A stretch of 64,000 nt of DNA from Calonectria ilicicola (Eukaryota > Ascomycota > Sordariomycetes > Hypocreales > Nectriaceae): positions 2,914,001-2,978,000 of the forward strand of contig CP085827.1 of the NCBI GenBank assembly GCA_020809705.1, in the 5' to 3' direction. Shown in pieces: positions 21,304 through 31,325 of the stretch. The first letter of the stretch is position 1. Every line of letters begins with the position of its first letter. The position numbers and the translations under genes were made by a program. Below the pieces are notes generated by a model. It was not told where the DNA came from and ran no database searches. It saw only the letters and a program-made list of their open reading frames with translations.

Positions 21304-22713
21304 TCAGTGCCAGCGACTGACTCGCTCTTGTTCGTATTGCTCTTCAGAGTATCCGTTCCACTGACCCTGCAAACTTGAAGCACTTGCATCGCTCCTAGTG
21401 CCCTGGCCTGGGGAGCGCCGACCACGGAAGGTGATGCGCATATAATCCAGCTGCCCTTCAATCCGACCGTCGCCCAAGAAGGTGATGTGGCCGGAGTTAT
21501 GATTGCCGTATATAATGGGCCCATCAATCTCCCGACCACGCCATTTGAAAGGCACAGGATCGTTTGAGGATTGCCAGGGACGGTCCTCAAAATACATGAC
21601 TCCTTCTACAATACCCAGGTCAAAGCTACCCCAAACACTGGATCCAGAGAGAGTCAGGACCAGGTCAAAGTTTGACCCAACATGAGACCATTGACTGGTG
21701 ACGCAGTTGCTTGAAAGGCCATAGTGACCGTTGATAAGACCAAGGGGGGCAAGTTCAAGATCATCGGGGTAGGTGTCGGTGTCTGCGTCGCTATCTTCTT
21801 CTTGGTCGTAGTAGGAGTAGGGTGGAGGAGGGCTATCACTGTAGCCGCCATTATGATCGTCATCATCATCGTCATTGTAGCTGTCGTAGCCGTCGTAAGA
21901 AGGCATCGGTTCCGAAGGCGCTGGAATTCGGCCGCGGGCCATAAAGGCGCCGCTGCGATGCGCCGTTTGGATTCGAGGGAATCTTCCGGATGACGACGAG
22001 GTTGCCGTCGGTGTTTGGCGACTCGGGCCCTGGGAAATGCCGCCTCGACGGGCACGGGCAGTCTGCGGCTTCGGGGCTTCAGGCTCATTTTTAGGCTTTG
22101 GAGTGCTCTTTGGCTTAGCAGGAGCCTTGGCTTTGGTGGGTGTTTTGGTGGCGGGCGTCTTCTTGGGGGCAGATGCGGATGTTTCCTTGGGCTTGGGCTT
22201 GGGCTTGGGTTTGGCTGCGGTAGTCTTGGGTTTCTTGACGGTACTGGACGTGGGCGTGTCGTCAGCGGCTTTTCGCTTGGTTGCGGGAGTTGCCTTGGTC
22301 TTCGACTTCGACTGCGATGCAGCAGCCTCTTTGTGTGCCTTTTTGGCCTCGCGATCCTGCTTAGTCCATTCCTTCTTCAGTTTCGCTTCGAGCTTGACTA
22401 CAGTGGAAGGGACAGCAAGATTGTTGGCCTTGACGGCGTCGAACAGGCGCATTCGCGCGACCGACTTGGTCTTGGAGGGCTGTAGGCCGTAGTGGATGAG
22501 CTGGGCTTCAAACCAGTGGGCCGGATGGTCCTTGTCGGTGCCTGTGTCAAAGTGCTCCTTGAGCTCGCCTGGCGTTGCGCGTCGGTGTCTGTTTTGGCTG
22601 GACGAGTCGGCAAAGAACTCGCCGTTGGCAAAGGAAAACCCATTTTCGACGACGGGCGGTGCCCCAGCCCAGGCGGATGGAGTGGCCGAGCTCGACGCGG
22701 AGGCGCGCGGCAT
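21304..22713 (-). CDS. Hypothetical lysine/proline-rich, probably nuclear protein
   Basis: Intronless, 469 aa. I do not recognise a named family. Residues about 45-110 form a helical region (TPGELKEHFDTGTDKDHPAHW...GLQPSKTKSVARMRLFDAVKANN) that recalls small DNA-binding or SAP-like folds, but this is a guess. Residues about 115-240 are low-complexity Lys/Ala/Pro/Thr sequence with KPKPKPKPK and several basic clusters that would serve as nuclear localisation signals, as in histone-H1-like tails. An Asp-rich stretch (about 280-290, YNDDDDDDHNGG) follows. The last 140 residues look like a beta-rich domain (GLINGHYGLSSN...SFDLGIVEGVMYF...GREIDGPI). The long antisense frames here are by-products of its codon composition. 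It lies outside the likely cluster and may be a housekeeping neighbour. Confidence 0.7.
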   Translation of the reverse strand: MPRASASSSATPSAWAGAPPVVENGFSFANGEFFADSSSQNRHRRATPGELKEHFDTGTDKDHPAHWFEAQLIHYGLQPSKTKSVARMRLFDAVKANNLAVPSTVVKLEAKLKKEWTKQDREAKKAHKEAAASQSKSKTKATPATKRKAADDTPTSSTVKKPKTTAAKPKPKPKPKETSASAPKKTPATKTPTKAKAPAKPKSTPKPKNEPEAPKPQTARARRGGISQGPSRQTPTATSSSSGRFPRIQTAHRSGAFMARGRIPAPSEPMPSYDGYDSYNDDDDDDHNGGYSDSPPPPYSYYDQEEDSDADTDTYPDDLELAPLGLINGHYGLSSNCVTSQWSHVGSNFDLVLTLSGSSVWGSFDLGIVEGVMYFEDRPWQSSNDPVPFKWRGREIDGPIIYGNHNSGHITFLGDGRIEGQLDYMRITFRGRRSPGQGTRSDASASSLQGQWNGYSEEQYEQERVSRWH

Positions 22714-23473
22714 CTTTGACGAATGGAAGCGTCGTGGTGATGATGGTGTTGTTATTGTTTGTCACACATTCGCTCACTCATTTGGCGCGTTAGGCTTCAC
22801 TTTCTTCCACACTGCAGCCGTGTCCCACGTGATTAAGTACCAGTGCATGCTCATGCTATGAATTGATTTGTCTACAGGGACTCAACTCCATCGTTGAGCA
22901 AACAAAGAAACATGATGAACCCATCTCCAGTCTTCCAATGTGCGCACGGATGGGGGAAACGCCGCCGTTTAGGTGGGCTGTCTGTGGATCAGTTCTTCAA
23001 ATCAGTCAACGGCAAGGAGACAAGACATGGCTTCATTTACTTGTCTCTCGTGTAACTCAAATCGTGTGCGTGCTTTTTTTTTTCTTTTTTTTTTTCACTC
23101 CTCCTTTTCTCCCTTCTCCTCATTTTTGCTTTTTGCCAGCAGGGAACACGCATCCAAATTGTCACACCAAAACGACCCCGCGTTGCCCCACGGCCAGACA
23201 TTCTGTCACTCCAATCGGCCAAATGCTTAGTCTCAGCCAACAATGACGTACCTCACCACTAGACCAGAACTAGACAGTCCTATCTCGGCCAACGCCCACC
23301 GATAAGGAAGTTGCTGGCGTTGTAGAGTAGGTGACGCCGATTCAACACGGCCAATTGACTGAACAAGCCGCGATACCATTCATAAAAGGCGACCTCGATC
23401 CTATAATAACTCCAAGCTGATTACTAGTAAATAATTATTTTTTCTCTTTTGTTCCGTACCATAAACAACAATA
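22714..23473. other. Divergent intergenic region
   Basis: Shared 5' region of the lysine-rich gene (-) and RidA (+). It holds a T-rich tract at about 23070-23115 and a CATAAAAGG box at 23381-23389, about 90 bases before the RidA ATG. No gene is seen. Confidence 0.5.
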
Positions 23474-23996
23474 ATGGCTTCCCAGCGAATTGCTGTCAGC
23501 ACAGACGGGGCTCCCAAGCCACGCCCAGGCATTTACAACCAGGCCATCGTTGCAAACGGTTTTGTCTATACATCGGGCGTGACAGGAAAGGACCCAGCCA
23601 CTGGCATCATCGTCGACGGACCCATTGAGAACCGAACTGTAGGCACTCATCAATTCACCAGACGATAACAACCCCTGTCTCTAACATGCGCCAGCATCAA
23701 TGCATCAAAAGCCTTGGTGCTATTCTTGAAGCAGCAGGGTCTAGCTTAGAGAATGTCGTCGAGGTCAGCGTCTACTTGACCGACATTGAAGATTTTGATC
23801 GAGTGAACCTCATCTACAAAACATATTGGGGCGATCTAAAGCCTGCCAGAACGTATGAATTTCCCATTCCATCCACCCCACTCAATTGTCCCTGGGCAAT
23901 CAATCCTAACGCCCTCTTAGATGCGTGGCTGTCAAAAGTCTTCCTGGAAACACCGATATTGAACTAAAATGCATTGGATTGGTCAACTCTCAATAG
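23474..23996 (+). CDS. RidA family enamine/imine deaminase
   Basis: Three exons, 23474-23638, 23695-23852 and 23921-23996, giving 132 aa, the usual RidA/YjgF/UK114 length. Splicing of the last exon is decisive: it gives GDLKPARTCVAVKSLPGNTDIELKCIGL, the conserved C-terminal block with the catalytic Arg (PART) and a following Glu; without it the frame reads unrelated sequence. Upstream, QAIVANGFVYTSGVTGKDP, EAAGSSLENVVEVSVYLTD and the YKTYWGD block are typical. RidA hydrolyses reactive enamine/imine intermediates such as 2-aminoacrylate, which PLP-dependent serine/threonine dehydratases release. Its neighbour, 124 bp away between stop codons and convergent, is exactly such a dehydratase, which supports a functional pairing. 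Location probably cytosolic or mitochondrial. Confidence 0.88.
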
Positions 23997-24120
23997 AGTG
24001 TCCCGTATTTGGATTAAAAAAAAAACCCCCGTTCCTTATCGATTGGATTAATAAACTTGCATGATCTATGTATCTAAAAGGACAAATCCAAGTCTTGTCT
24101 AATATGACCAATCTTCGATT

Positions 24121-25261
24121 CTATGAGAAAATCTGTGCCATTCCTTCAGGGCTAATGTTCCCCCCACTCAGAATAAGGCCCAAGTCCCAGCCAGCCTCTC
24201 CCGCAGTCTCCTCGACCATCGTTCTAAATTCCTCATTGAAGAGTGCCACTGCAAGAGGCACTGCTGCTGCTGGCTCGGCTACAAGCTTCAGCCTTTCAAA
24301 GATGAGCCTTGTTGCCTCCCGGATCTGATCCTCTGTCACAGCATGCATTCCACTGACAAGCTTTCTCTCGTAGATAATCTCCCATGGGAGGACTCCGACA
24401 ACACCCACCAAGCCATCAGCAATGGTGCTGGTCTTGACCTCTGTGATGCGCTTTCCGGCCAAGAATCCACGTCGCCCGTCGTCAGCGCCCTCAAACTCTG
24501 GTTCTGCGCCAAAAACACGAATTCCGGTACCCTCGCAACTAAGCGCCGTGCCAGAAAGTAAGCCACCTCCACTGCAAGGAGAGATTATTGCATCCAGGCC
24601 TTTGGAACCAAGCTCCTTGACTTGGTCTTGCATTTCTAGCCCCGCAGTCCCTTGCCCGAGAATTACATCAGGGTGGTCAAATGGTGATACCAGGCGAGCT
24701 CCCGTCCGAGCGATGACTTCATTAGCAACTTTGACTCGATCCTGGAAGTTTTCGCTCAACACAACCTCGGCGCCATATCCCCGAGTAGCCGCGATCTTAT
24801 TGGGGCGAGTGGTTTTGGGCATGACGATGTAAGCTGGGATGCCGTTTTCTTTGGCGGCTAGGGCGAGTCCTTGAGCATGGTTCCCTTGGCCAACACGTTA
24901 GCAATCTTATTACGAAAGCGCGCTCATTCTCACCTGCACTGAATCCGACAACTCCTTTCTCCATGCCGCCGTTCTCAATCCAACTCGGATCCTGTTTAAG
25001 ACGGTGGATTGCATGGAGGGCTCCTCGAATTTTAAAGGCACCAATGCGTTGCAGATTTTCACACTTGAACCAGAGCCGAATCACTGGCCTCGCCGGTCGC
25101 TTTCCATTTTCAATTGAGGCGGCATCTCTCGGCGTAGATGCCATCTCAGAAAGCACTCTGCTGGTGAGCACTGGCGTCTTGTGGATATGTGACTTGATAA
25201 CCTCATGGGCCTTGAGGACAGATTCCCGGGTCAGGGGAAGACATGTTGACAGGGCCGCCAT
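24121..25261 (-). CDS. PLP-dependent serine/threonine dehydratase
   Basis: Two exons on the - strand, 25261-24934 and 24884-24121, joined over a 49-bp intron with gctaac branch site, giving 363 aa. The join yields VVGFSAGNHAQGLALAA, the conserved phosphate-side loop. The PLP-binding Lys is in NLQRIGAFKIRGA (about residue 72). SPCSGGGLLSG forms the PLP phosphate-binding glycine loop, and LILSGGNIS the C-terminal end of the fold-type II family. The enzyme would deaminate L-serine or L-threonine to the 2-oxo acid through an enamine, or act as a racemase or threo-3-hydroxyaspartate dehydratase; these relatives are hard to separate by sequence. There is no C-terminal ACT regulatory domain, so it is of the catabolic rather than the isoleucine-feedback-regulated type. 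Convergent with the RidA gene. Confidence 0.92.
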
Positions 25262-25953
25262 GATTAAATAGTAGGGAATATAAGATCACTAAAGGTTAAA
25301 ACCAAAGAAATTCAATGAACCGAAAACTCACTTGATGATTTACATCTCGAAGTTGTGTTGGTTTAAATATTGATCGGCATAAAATGGGTGCGCCGAAATG
25401 ACCCACTTGTGCGCCTGCCCAGCCCCTCGGATAAGAGTGCCGAAGCCGAAACCAGGCCAACGCTAGAAAAGACCGTAATCAGTTACAGAACAGTCAATAT
25501 CATGCATCGGGTACAAAAGCGTCGAAATCGTATTAAGGTGCTTATTTCTGTATTAACAGATCGCAAACAGACTAGTGGTGGACGATTTAGTGTGACTTAA
25601 TTTCCTTTGAATATGACTGACCTTTCGCATACATTTCCTCTCGTATACTAACGATGCTAACAACATTCCTCAATCTTCATAGCTTGTTATGATAGATAAC
25701 ACAATCACTAATTACTTTCTAAAAATTCCTGATGGCTACGGTAGCTCCTTTATTTATGATCTATCTTCTTGCAATTAATGCTAAGTTAACATATTGGTTT
25801 TTGGTTAATTCTATCAACATGATATGACAATCATGGGCAACACTTGTCGAATCCTTTCACAACTAGTCACACCTACTCTATGCTCTAAAACAGGAAAGGA
25901 AAGAAAATAGAGATCAAGCTTCAGGGCTGTAGAATATTAGAGATGGAAATTGA
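25262..25953. other. Intergenic, no gene recognised
   Basis: Contains the promoter of the dehydratase and then increasingly AT-rich sequence. No coding signal is seen. Confidence 0.5.
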
Positions 25954-26600
25954 CTAGTTCGGGAATGGCCATGGTTGATAATTGATCCCATCAAGTTGAA
26001 CCTGAACGCTCCCGTCTATCGCACCATCTCTGTCTGGGTTTTCGGCGAGCCAATCATAAGATTCTGGAACGTTATTATGATTATAATCTGTACTCAACCC
26101 AGGGTCAATATAAGTATATAAGGGAAGAATGGGCACCCGTGGGACTGAAGCATTCCAAGCTTGACTTGACGAAGAGCCCTCCATGCTCGTAGACGCGGCT
26201 CCTCCGTTTGAAGTGTCATGTCCCATGATTCTAGTTTGCAGATTATTTACAGGTGGAACTCTGCTATCTAAAAGCGGGCTTCCTGATGTATTCTGGTCAG
26301 TTTCTTGAGCGTTCGTGGAGTCGGATGCCGTGTTGGCACTCGATGGGGCTGGTTCCTGGGCGGATCTTTCGATGCTTCGAGCCAATTCTCGGCGCAGAAG
26401 TAGTTCGACGGTGGTCTTTGTTTTTGGGAAACACTATATCCCAAATACCGAACCATTGTAATGCCTCCGATTGTCCATGCTATGATTTTCGGCCGAGTTT
26501 GTTGCTGACGGTGAGATATGCCATCTAGTTTGGAGGAGGCATTCCGCACGCAATTTGCATTAACAACGTGGTCGTCATGGCTTGCGTCATCTGGTAGAAT
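25954..26600 (-). pseudogene. Decayed regulator fragment (C2H2-type fungal TF relic)
   Basis: A frame ending at 25954 encodes a Ser/Thr/Asn-rich tail, preceded in the same frame by KTKTTVELLLRRELARSIE. In a shifted frame just upstream the DNA reads EALQWFGIWDIVFPK, which resembles the WFxIWDxLFP block found in many fungal C2H2-type regulators. Stops interrupt that frame further upstream (two TAG codons within about 60 bases). No zinc-finger exon is found. The pattern is best explained as the 3' remnant of a regulator gene broken by stops and a frameshift at an A5 run. It borders an AT-rich block that may mark past repeat activity. Identification rests on one short motif, so confidence is low. 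Confidence 0.35.
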
Positions 26601-26603
26601 CAT

Positions 26604-27030
26604 AAAGTAGGGTTCCTAATAAAATTCTGGTGTATGATCTCTGTTTAAATGCTGTTTAACATCACAGATCCTAACTTAATTACCTTCAATTAATCTACTT
26701 AATTAATTAACCTATTGCTAAATCTAACAATCTTTCTTTATTACTTAAACCAATATACCTAATTTTATCTACAAACATGAACCATTACAGGTATTTTATC
26801 TTTTAAACTTAGAAGGAGTATGTGTTTTGGTTGGATATCCCCTGTGAGAGGCAACTCGACCTAGGCTAGGGAGCACTCCGATTGTTCTTGCCTGCTAGAT
26901 GCGATGGCAAAGTGGCAGCCTGTACCCTTAGAAGGAGTATATATTTTGTATTGCTATTATATTATATAAACTTTCTGGAATTCAAATTATAATACTTATC
27001 TTTCAATCCTTTATTTATTGTATTATTATT
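26604..27030. repeat. AT-rich block with a short direct repeat
   Basis: Mostly A/T. From about 26650 to 26775 the + strand keeps C but almost no G, a strand-asymmetric loss. The phrase cttagaaggagtat occurs at about 26807 and again at about 26927. No gene is seen; probably a decayed repeat. Confidence 0.5.
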
Positions 27031-29286
27031 TTATTTTCTTTGTAATTTAATTTCAAACCCCTTTATAATATCGGAAAGCTCCTTCAAACTCATGTTTTCA
27101 ACTTTGGGGTAATCTTTTAATAATAACGGAATGGTAGAAGCCTTCCATATCCCCTTACTCCTATTTATGATATCCAGTGTTATAACCCAGGCTAATAGCG
27201 CAGCACAAAGACCAAGTAGAGTTGCTGGCAAAGCAATCCAAGACCATGACACATGAATGCAAATTTTGGTTACCCATGTCTCACCCTCAATCATCGGCCT
27301 ATTAGAGCCGGGTACCTCACCCCAGTACTTCAGACGTATTTCACTTGTAATACGCATTGCGATAGACTCTGCATGGTCTCTAATTGTGTCGATCGTTGTA
27401 TGATTTCCATTATAGAAGCCGATCATATAATCTGAGTTAGTACTCCCATCCTTGCTAGAACATCTTGGAACGCCCCTTCCAAGAGAAGGCTTTGTACAAA
27501 TAGCAGAAAAGGATTTTGCTAGGCTTCTTTGCAAATGATATCCGATTATTGTCCACAAGGAAACAACGCACTCCTTTGGCGCTACAATATCAACGAACTT
27601 AGCAGGGCTATGGATATCCTGCTTGGTCCAGTCTTTGTCGTTGGTCTGGATAGAAATAGTCAAGTTTGGATTGGAATCCGCCAAGGACGATATATTTGAC
27701 CAGGTATAGATTGTACCGTTGACCCTGCAAGGGTGCTGAATAGCAGCCCAATCTCCAGCATATTCGATATAAGAAATGCCAGATTTTTTTTGCATCTCCC
27801 TTCTTATTATTTGCTGGCGGAGCGGGGCAGTTCGGACAACTTGTTCCGAAAGGGTGCCTTTCTTGACACTAGATTTATAGTATTTAATGCATGGGTAAAG
27901 GATACAGGTAGCAGCCACATAATCGCTTGGTTGACCACCTGGTCCATCCGATATTTCCCCAAGCCACAGAACCTTGCCATCAAGTTTCTTAGGCTGATTG
28001 TAGTGAGGACATGCTATGGTTCCGTTCGGCATCTTCTCACAACGATCCTGAGAGGTAGCTATAAGAGAAAAGTTGAAGAGAGACCAACGAGCATGGTTCA
28101 GGAAGTCGATAGAAAGAGTTGGGTAAGCCCAAGAAAGATCAGAAGTTTCGTTGATACTCATGTATATCCCGAAATCTTTCTGAGCCATAGAATACCGTAT
28201 CATTAAGAAGTCAGATTCGGTGAGTTGAAGGCCATATCTGCGGCTCCTTTCGTCACCATAACCTGTTGAATTTTTTGGCATTTTACTGTTCGGAATAGGG
28301 CCTTTTACGAGGTCATACACATCCTCACAACGACTGCAAATACCAAATGATGAGTAAGAGATAGGCGTATGGTCAGATCCTCCTCGGTCATCCCCAAAGG
28401 CAGGAAACTCGCAGTCGCCCGAAGAGCAGTTAAAGAGGCCAGGTATGTTAGAATCGTGTGAAGGGTTGATGATTGCATCTCGCATGGCAGTTTCCATACT
28501 GATGGGCAGTTCCAGATCGCCCCCCCCAGCTGGATTAAGGATGGCGCTAGAAACATTTTGAGCCGTCATAATTGTTGCTACCTGGGGAGCAAGACGTGAG
28601 CATGGATAGCTTTGGATTATTTGCTGCATCATAGGTCCAATAGCCATTGAAGCGACGCCAGCAATGATAGCACTCGCAGCTAAGGGATGGCGCAGGATAA
28701 CAACAGGTAGAAGACATAACGAGCCATAAATACCTCTTGATCCTTCGTCGAATAGCTGGATATGACTAATGGGGCGGAATTTTCCGGAGATCCAGTCCCA
28801 CTTGACTTGAGCAATAATTTCAAAGATGATGAAGGCTAGGGTAGCGCGAAGCAGTGTGGCGAGGACGGCGATGAGCGCGTTGATAGTGATACCACCCTTA
28901 AACCAATCCGGGTTCTCTTTGTCGCTATATTTAGAGAGTATGAGAACAATAGCGGCAAGCAGCCCGGTGGCTACAACAAGGAGAAACAGTTCCAAGCCCC
29001 AGGCGGCAAAGACGTCCCTTCGAGACAGTGGACCAAAGTCCGGCCCACTACCCATTAGCGCCTCTGATTTACGAATTAAAATGCCGGTGTTTGGATCAGA
29101 CGATTTTGGCCAACTTGTGGTATCATGTTCCTCCTGATTGCTTGCAGATGACTCCTGCCCGGAAAGAAGGAGCTGGTCTGTGTCGTCGATTTGACTGTTG
29201 TGACCTTCACCACGATTTTCTTCCCAAGATTGAACTTGATGCGGGTTTGGGGTTATATTGATAAGTGGAAACGGTGACGAATCCAT
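27031..29286 (-). CDS. DUF3176 family membrane protein
   Basis: Intronless, 751 aa. An acidic, polar N-terminus (residues 1-85) is followed by several hydrophobic segments: LELFLLVVATGLLAAIVLIL (about 93-113), a stretch around INALIAVLATLLRATLAFIIFEI, one around GSLCLLPVVILRHPLAASAIIAGVAS, and a last one near residues 695-715 (ALPATLLGLCAALLAWVI). The motif KWDWISGKFRPISHIQLFDEGSRG matches the core of fungal DUF3176 proteins, whose function is unknown. The central 450 residues hold many Cys and N-glycosylation-like sites, so they probably face the outside or a lumen. The coding sequence is AT-richer than the neighbouring enzyme genes and is bordered by AT-rich DNA on both sides, as is common for fast-evolving fungal genes near repeats. 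No break is visible. Confidence 0.75.
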   Translation of the reverse strand: MDSSPFPLINITPNPHQVQSWEENRGEGHNSQIDDTDQLLLSGQESSASNQEEHDTTSWPKSSDPNTGILIRKSEALMGSGPDFGPLSRRDVFAAWGLELFLLVVATGLLAAIVLILSKYSDKENPDWFKGGITINALIAVLATLLRATLAFIIFEIIAQVKWDWISGKFRPISHIQLFDEGSRGIYGSLCLLPVVILRHPLAASAIIAGVASMAIGPMMQQIIQSYPCSRLAPQVATIMTAQNVSSAILNPAGGGDLELPISMETAMRDAIINPSHDSNIPGLFNCSSGDCEFPAFGDDRGGSDHTPISYSSFGICSRCEDVYDLVKGPIPNSKMPKNSTGYGDERSRRYGLQLTESDFLMIRYSMAQKDFGIYMSINETSDLSWAYPTLSIDFLNHARWSLFNFSLIATSQDRCEKMPNGTIACPHYNQPKKLDGKVLWLGEISDGPGGQPSDYVAATCILYPCIKYYKSSVKKGTLSEQVVRTAPLRQQIIRREMQKKSGISYIEYAGDWAAIQHPCRVNGTIYTWSNISSLADSNPNLTISIQTNDKDWTKQDIHSPAKFVDIVAPKECVVSLWTIIGYHLQRSLAKSFSAICTKPSLGRGVPRCSSKDGSTNSDYMIGFYNGNHTTIDTIRDHAESIAMRITSEIRLKYWGEVPGSNRPMIEGETWVTKICIHVSWSWIALPATLLGLCAALLAWVITLDIINRSKGIWKASTIPLLLKDYPKVENMSLKELSDIIKGFEIKLQRK

Positions 29287-30975
29287 GATGTGTCTGCTTT
29301 GCTTGATTCGAAGTTGGAGGAATAAGATGGGCCCTTTTTAAAAATTAGTTTCAATCTTATTAATGATAATTTATATAATTTATTTTCAACTTTATTGTGC
29401 ATTTCGCCACTTTGAGCCCCTTCTTCAGCCTATCATGGTCTCAATGATCAGCAGTCTGACCGCAGCCTTGTGCGGCTGAGGGTCAGGTGGAAAAGGAAAA
29501 AGAGGGGCTCATGGTTTAAGTGGTGTGGGCTGTGCTAGCATTAGTGATCATCCACCGGCAGGCAGGGCGAAGTGCCAAGGCTAGAAGAGGACCTGTTACG
29601 CCAATGAAGATCGTTTTCTGTTTCCCTTTCCTGCCTCTTGGCTAGCCTGATCAAGGTGAACTAGGATCTTGTTGTACCAGGATCTTGTTGTACCATCGCG
29701 TAAAACAGGCTACGCCGCCAACGATATGGCGCCTATGGACTACGAGAAGTACTAAAATTGCGGCCAACTTTCGGAGCCCAAAGTCAGGTTGTGATCACAA
29801 CAAAAGCTAAGAGCGGGATAGTCGGGGAGTACAGAAGACATGGTCATCAGGCTGAAAAGAGCATCCGAATGTTTGATGTCTGGCAAATACGATGTAGCCT
29901 AATTCTAATTAAAGTTAACCAATCATTTACCTTCCAACTCCACCTTTCCTACGCTCTCCCTTCTTATAATACATATAGCTCTAACCACTAAAAGCTAGTT
30001 ATTAACCTCAACATATAGTAGCTGATTCTGTCCACCAGCGCTAATTTTCTTAGCATTAGCCTAAAATGTAAGTTGACTTAAAGGGTGGCTAAGTGTTAAG
30101 CCGGCTGCTGGTTCTTTTACCCCAACCGCTATTATACTATGTCTCGGCTAGATGAGTGCACACAAACCTTTGGGTAATGAATTACTTCTTACTATTATGT
30201 CACACACTGTAGATAGCCTCAATAGCCTAGCCCGAACAATACAGTAACGGCAAGATCAAACAGACCGGCCCCGGGCTGCACACAGCCCGATTTCACATAC
30301 AAATACCGTCAATAACGGTGACCGGCTTATCTGACCGCTACGGACACAGCTAGAGGCCGCCGCCGGCCGTATCAGATAACTAGTAGCTAGGGCAGCCGAG
30401 CCGGGAATAGCTTCAACCTTAGATAGGAAAACCGGCTGCGGCTAGCAGCAACAGCTAGCAGCTACAGCTATAAGAGACCTAGCTAGATCCCTTCCATAGT
30501 GAAAAATCAAGAGCTTCAAATTCCAATTCACTGTACCAGGAGCCGTAGCTATCTATTGATATATTACTTAATTTCATTTGTGCATATCACTATTAGCATT
30601 TGCATCTGTCACCGAGCCAAGTATGGATACGACGGATGGCCAAAGCCATTTGCCAGGCCACAATTCTTCGGCTTCATCCCAAAAGAATGCACAAAGTACA
30701 CTCGGAAGTAATCGGGGGTGCGTGAGCGCCACCCAGAGAAATGGAAATAACCTCAGGCGAACACCCAATATCCTCACTGAACCCAGCAAGTCTCAGATAT
30801 TCCGAACTAAACCCAAGGTAAGATTTATGTTTGTAATGGGTGAAAGTAACACATACGCGAAAGTATTCATGCCTTCGGCATTACTATCTTCACTTTTGAG
30901 TTTTTGGCCACTCAAATAGATTTGACGCTCGACACTGAAAACATATTGAGTGTAAGGAGGGTAGCCAGGTGCGTT
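29287..30975. other. Intergenic with repeat debris
   Basis: Contains an AT-rich stretch (29340-29400), a 16-bp tandem duplication, and a segment at about 30250-30480 rich in ccggc and agctagc words that differs in composition from its surroundings. A + frame from ATG 30623 (MDTTDGQSHLPGHNSSASSQ) reaches a gtaaga donor at about 30819, but no following exon could be identified, so it is not called. Confidence 0.4.
29663..29694. repeat. 16-bp perfect tandem duplication
   Basis: aggatcttgttgtacc occurs twice without a gap (29663-29678, 29679-29694). Confidence 0.9.
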
Positions 30976-31325
30976 TTATTCGTGTTCGCTAGTTAGTTTT
31001 GTTGTTGCGCGAATGCTTTGCATGAGTGCGAGGCAGAAGTAAAGGTAGCCGGCATTCTTGCCGTCCAATGACAAGGCCATCTCCTTCAAGAATAACATTT
31101 AGTATACCTCCATGTTCGTTTAGGGAATAATGTTACCTTAGACGATAAAATCAAGGCCCTTTCAAGATCCCGCAGATAGTTGATTTCTTTGGATCGAATT
31201 CTTCGGGGCATGTCCCTCACAAGAAGGTGAAAATCCTTGAAGTTGCCATCATCCAGGAGGGGTTGAAGGATGTGTTCTTGGATGACCTTGGAAGATTCAA
31301 GGCTCATTCCAGTAGTTGTTTCCAT
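30976..31325 (-). CDS. Small hypothetical gene, two exons
   Basis: Exons 31325-31137 and 31083-30976, separated by a 53-bp intron (gtaaca donor, tactaaat branch, ttgaag acceptor), encode 98 aa. The first exon reads IQEHILQPLLDDGNFKDF...VRDMPRRIRSKEINYLRDLERALI and the second EMALSLDGKNAGYLYFCLAL. From memory, a pattern of the form PRRI-x-KEI-x-LRDLEK...YLxFCL occurs in fungal proteins annotated as homeodomain- or zinc-finger-like, but I cannot name the family with certainty. The protein could be a C-terminal duplicate of such a gene. The alternative start used by a longer frame (31370) is TTG, so ATG 31325 is preferred. Diverged tandem repeats lie just upstream. Confidence 0.45.

Noticed and set aside
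22015..22492. Gly/Leu-rich open frames on the + strand opposite the lysine-rich gene
   Set aside because: Complement of Lys/Pro-rich repeats; low complexity only.
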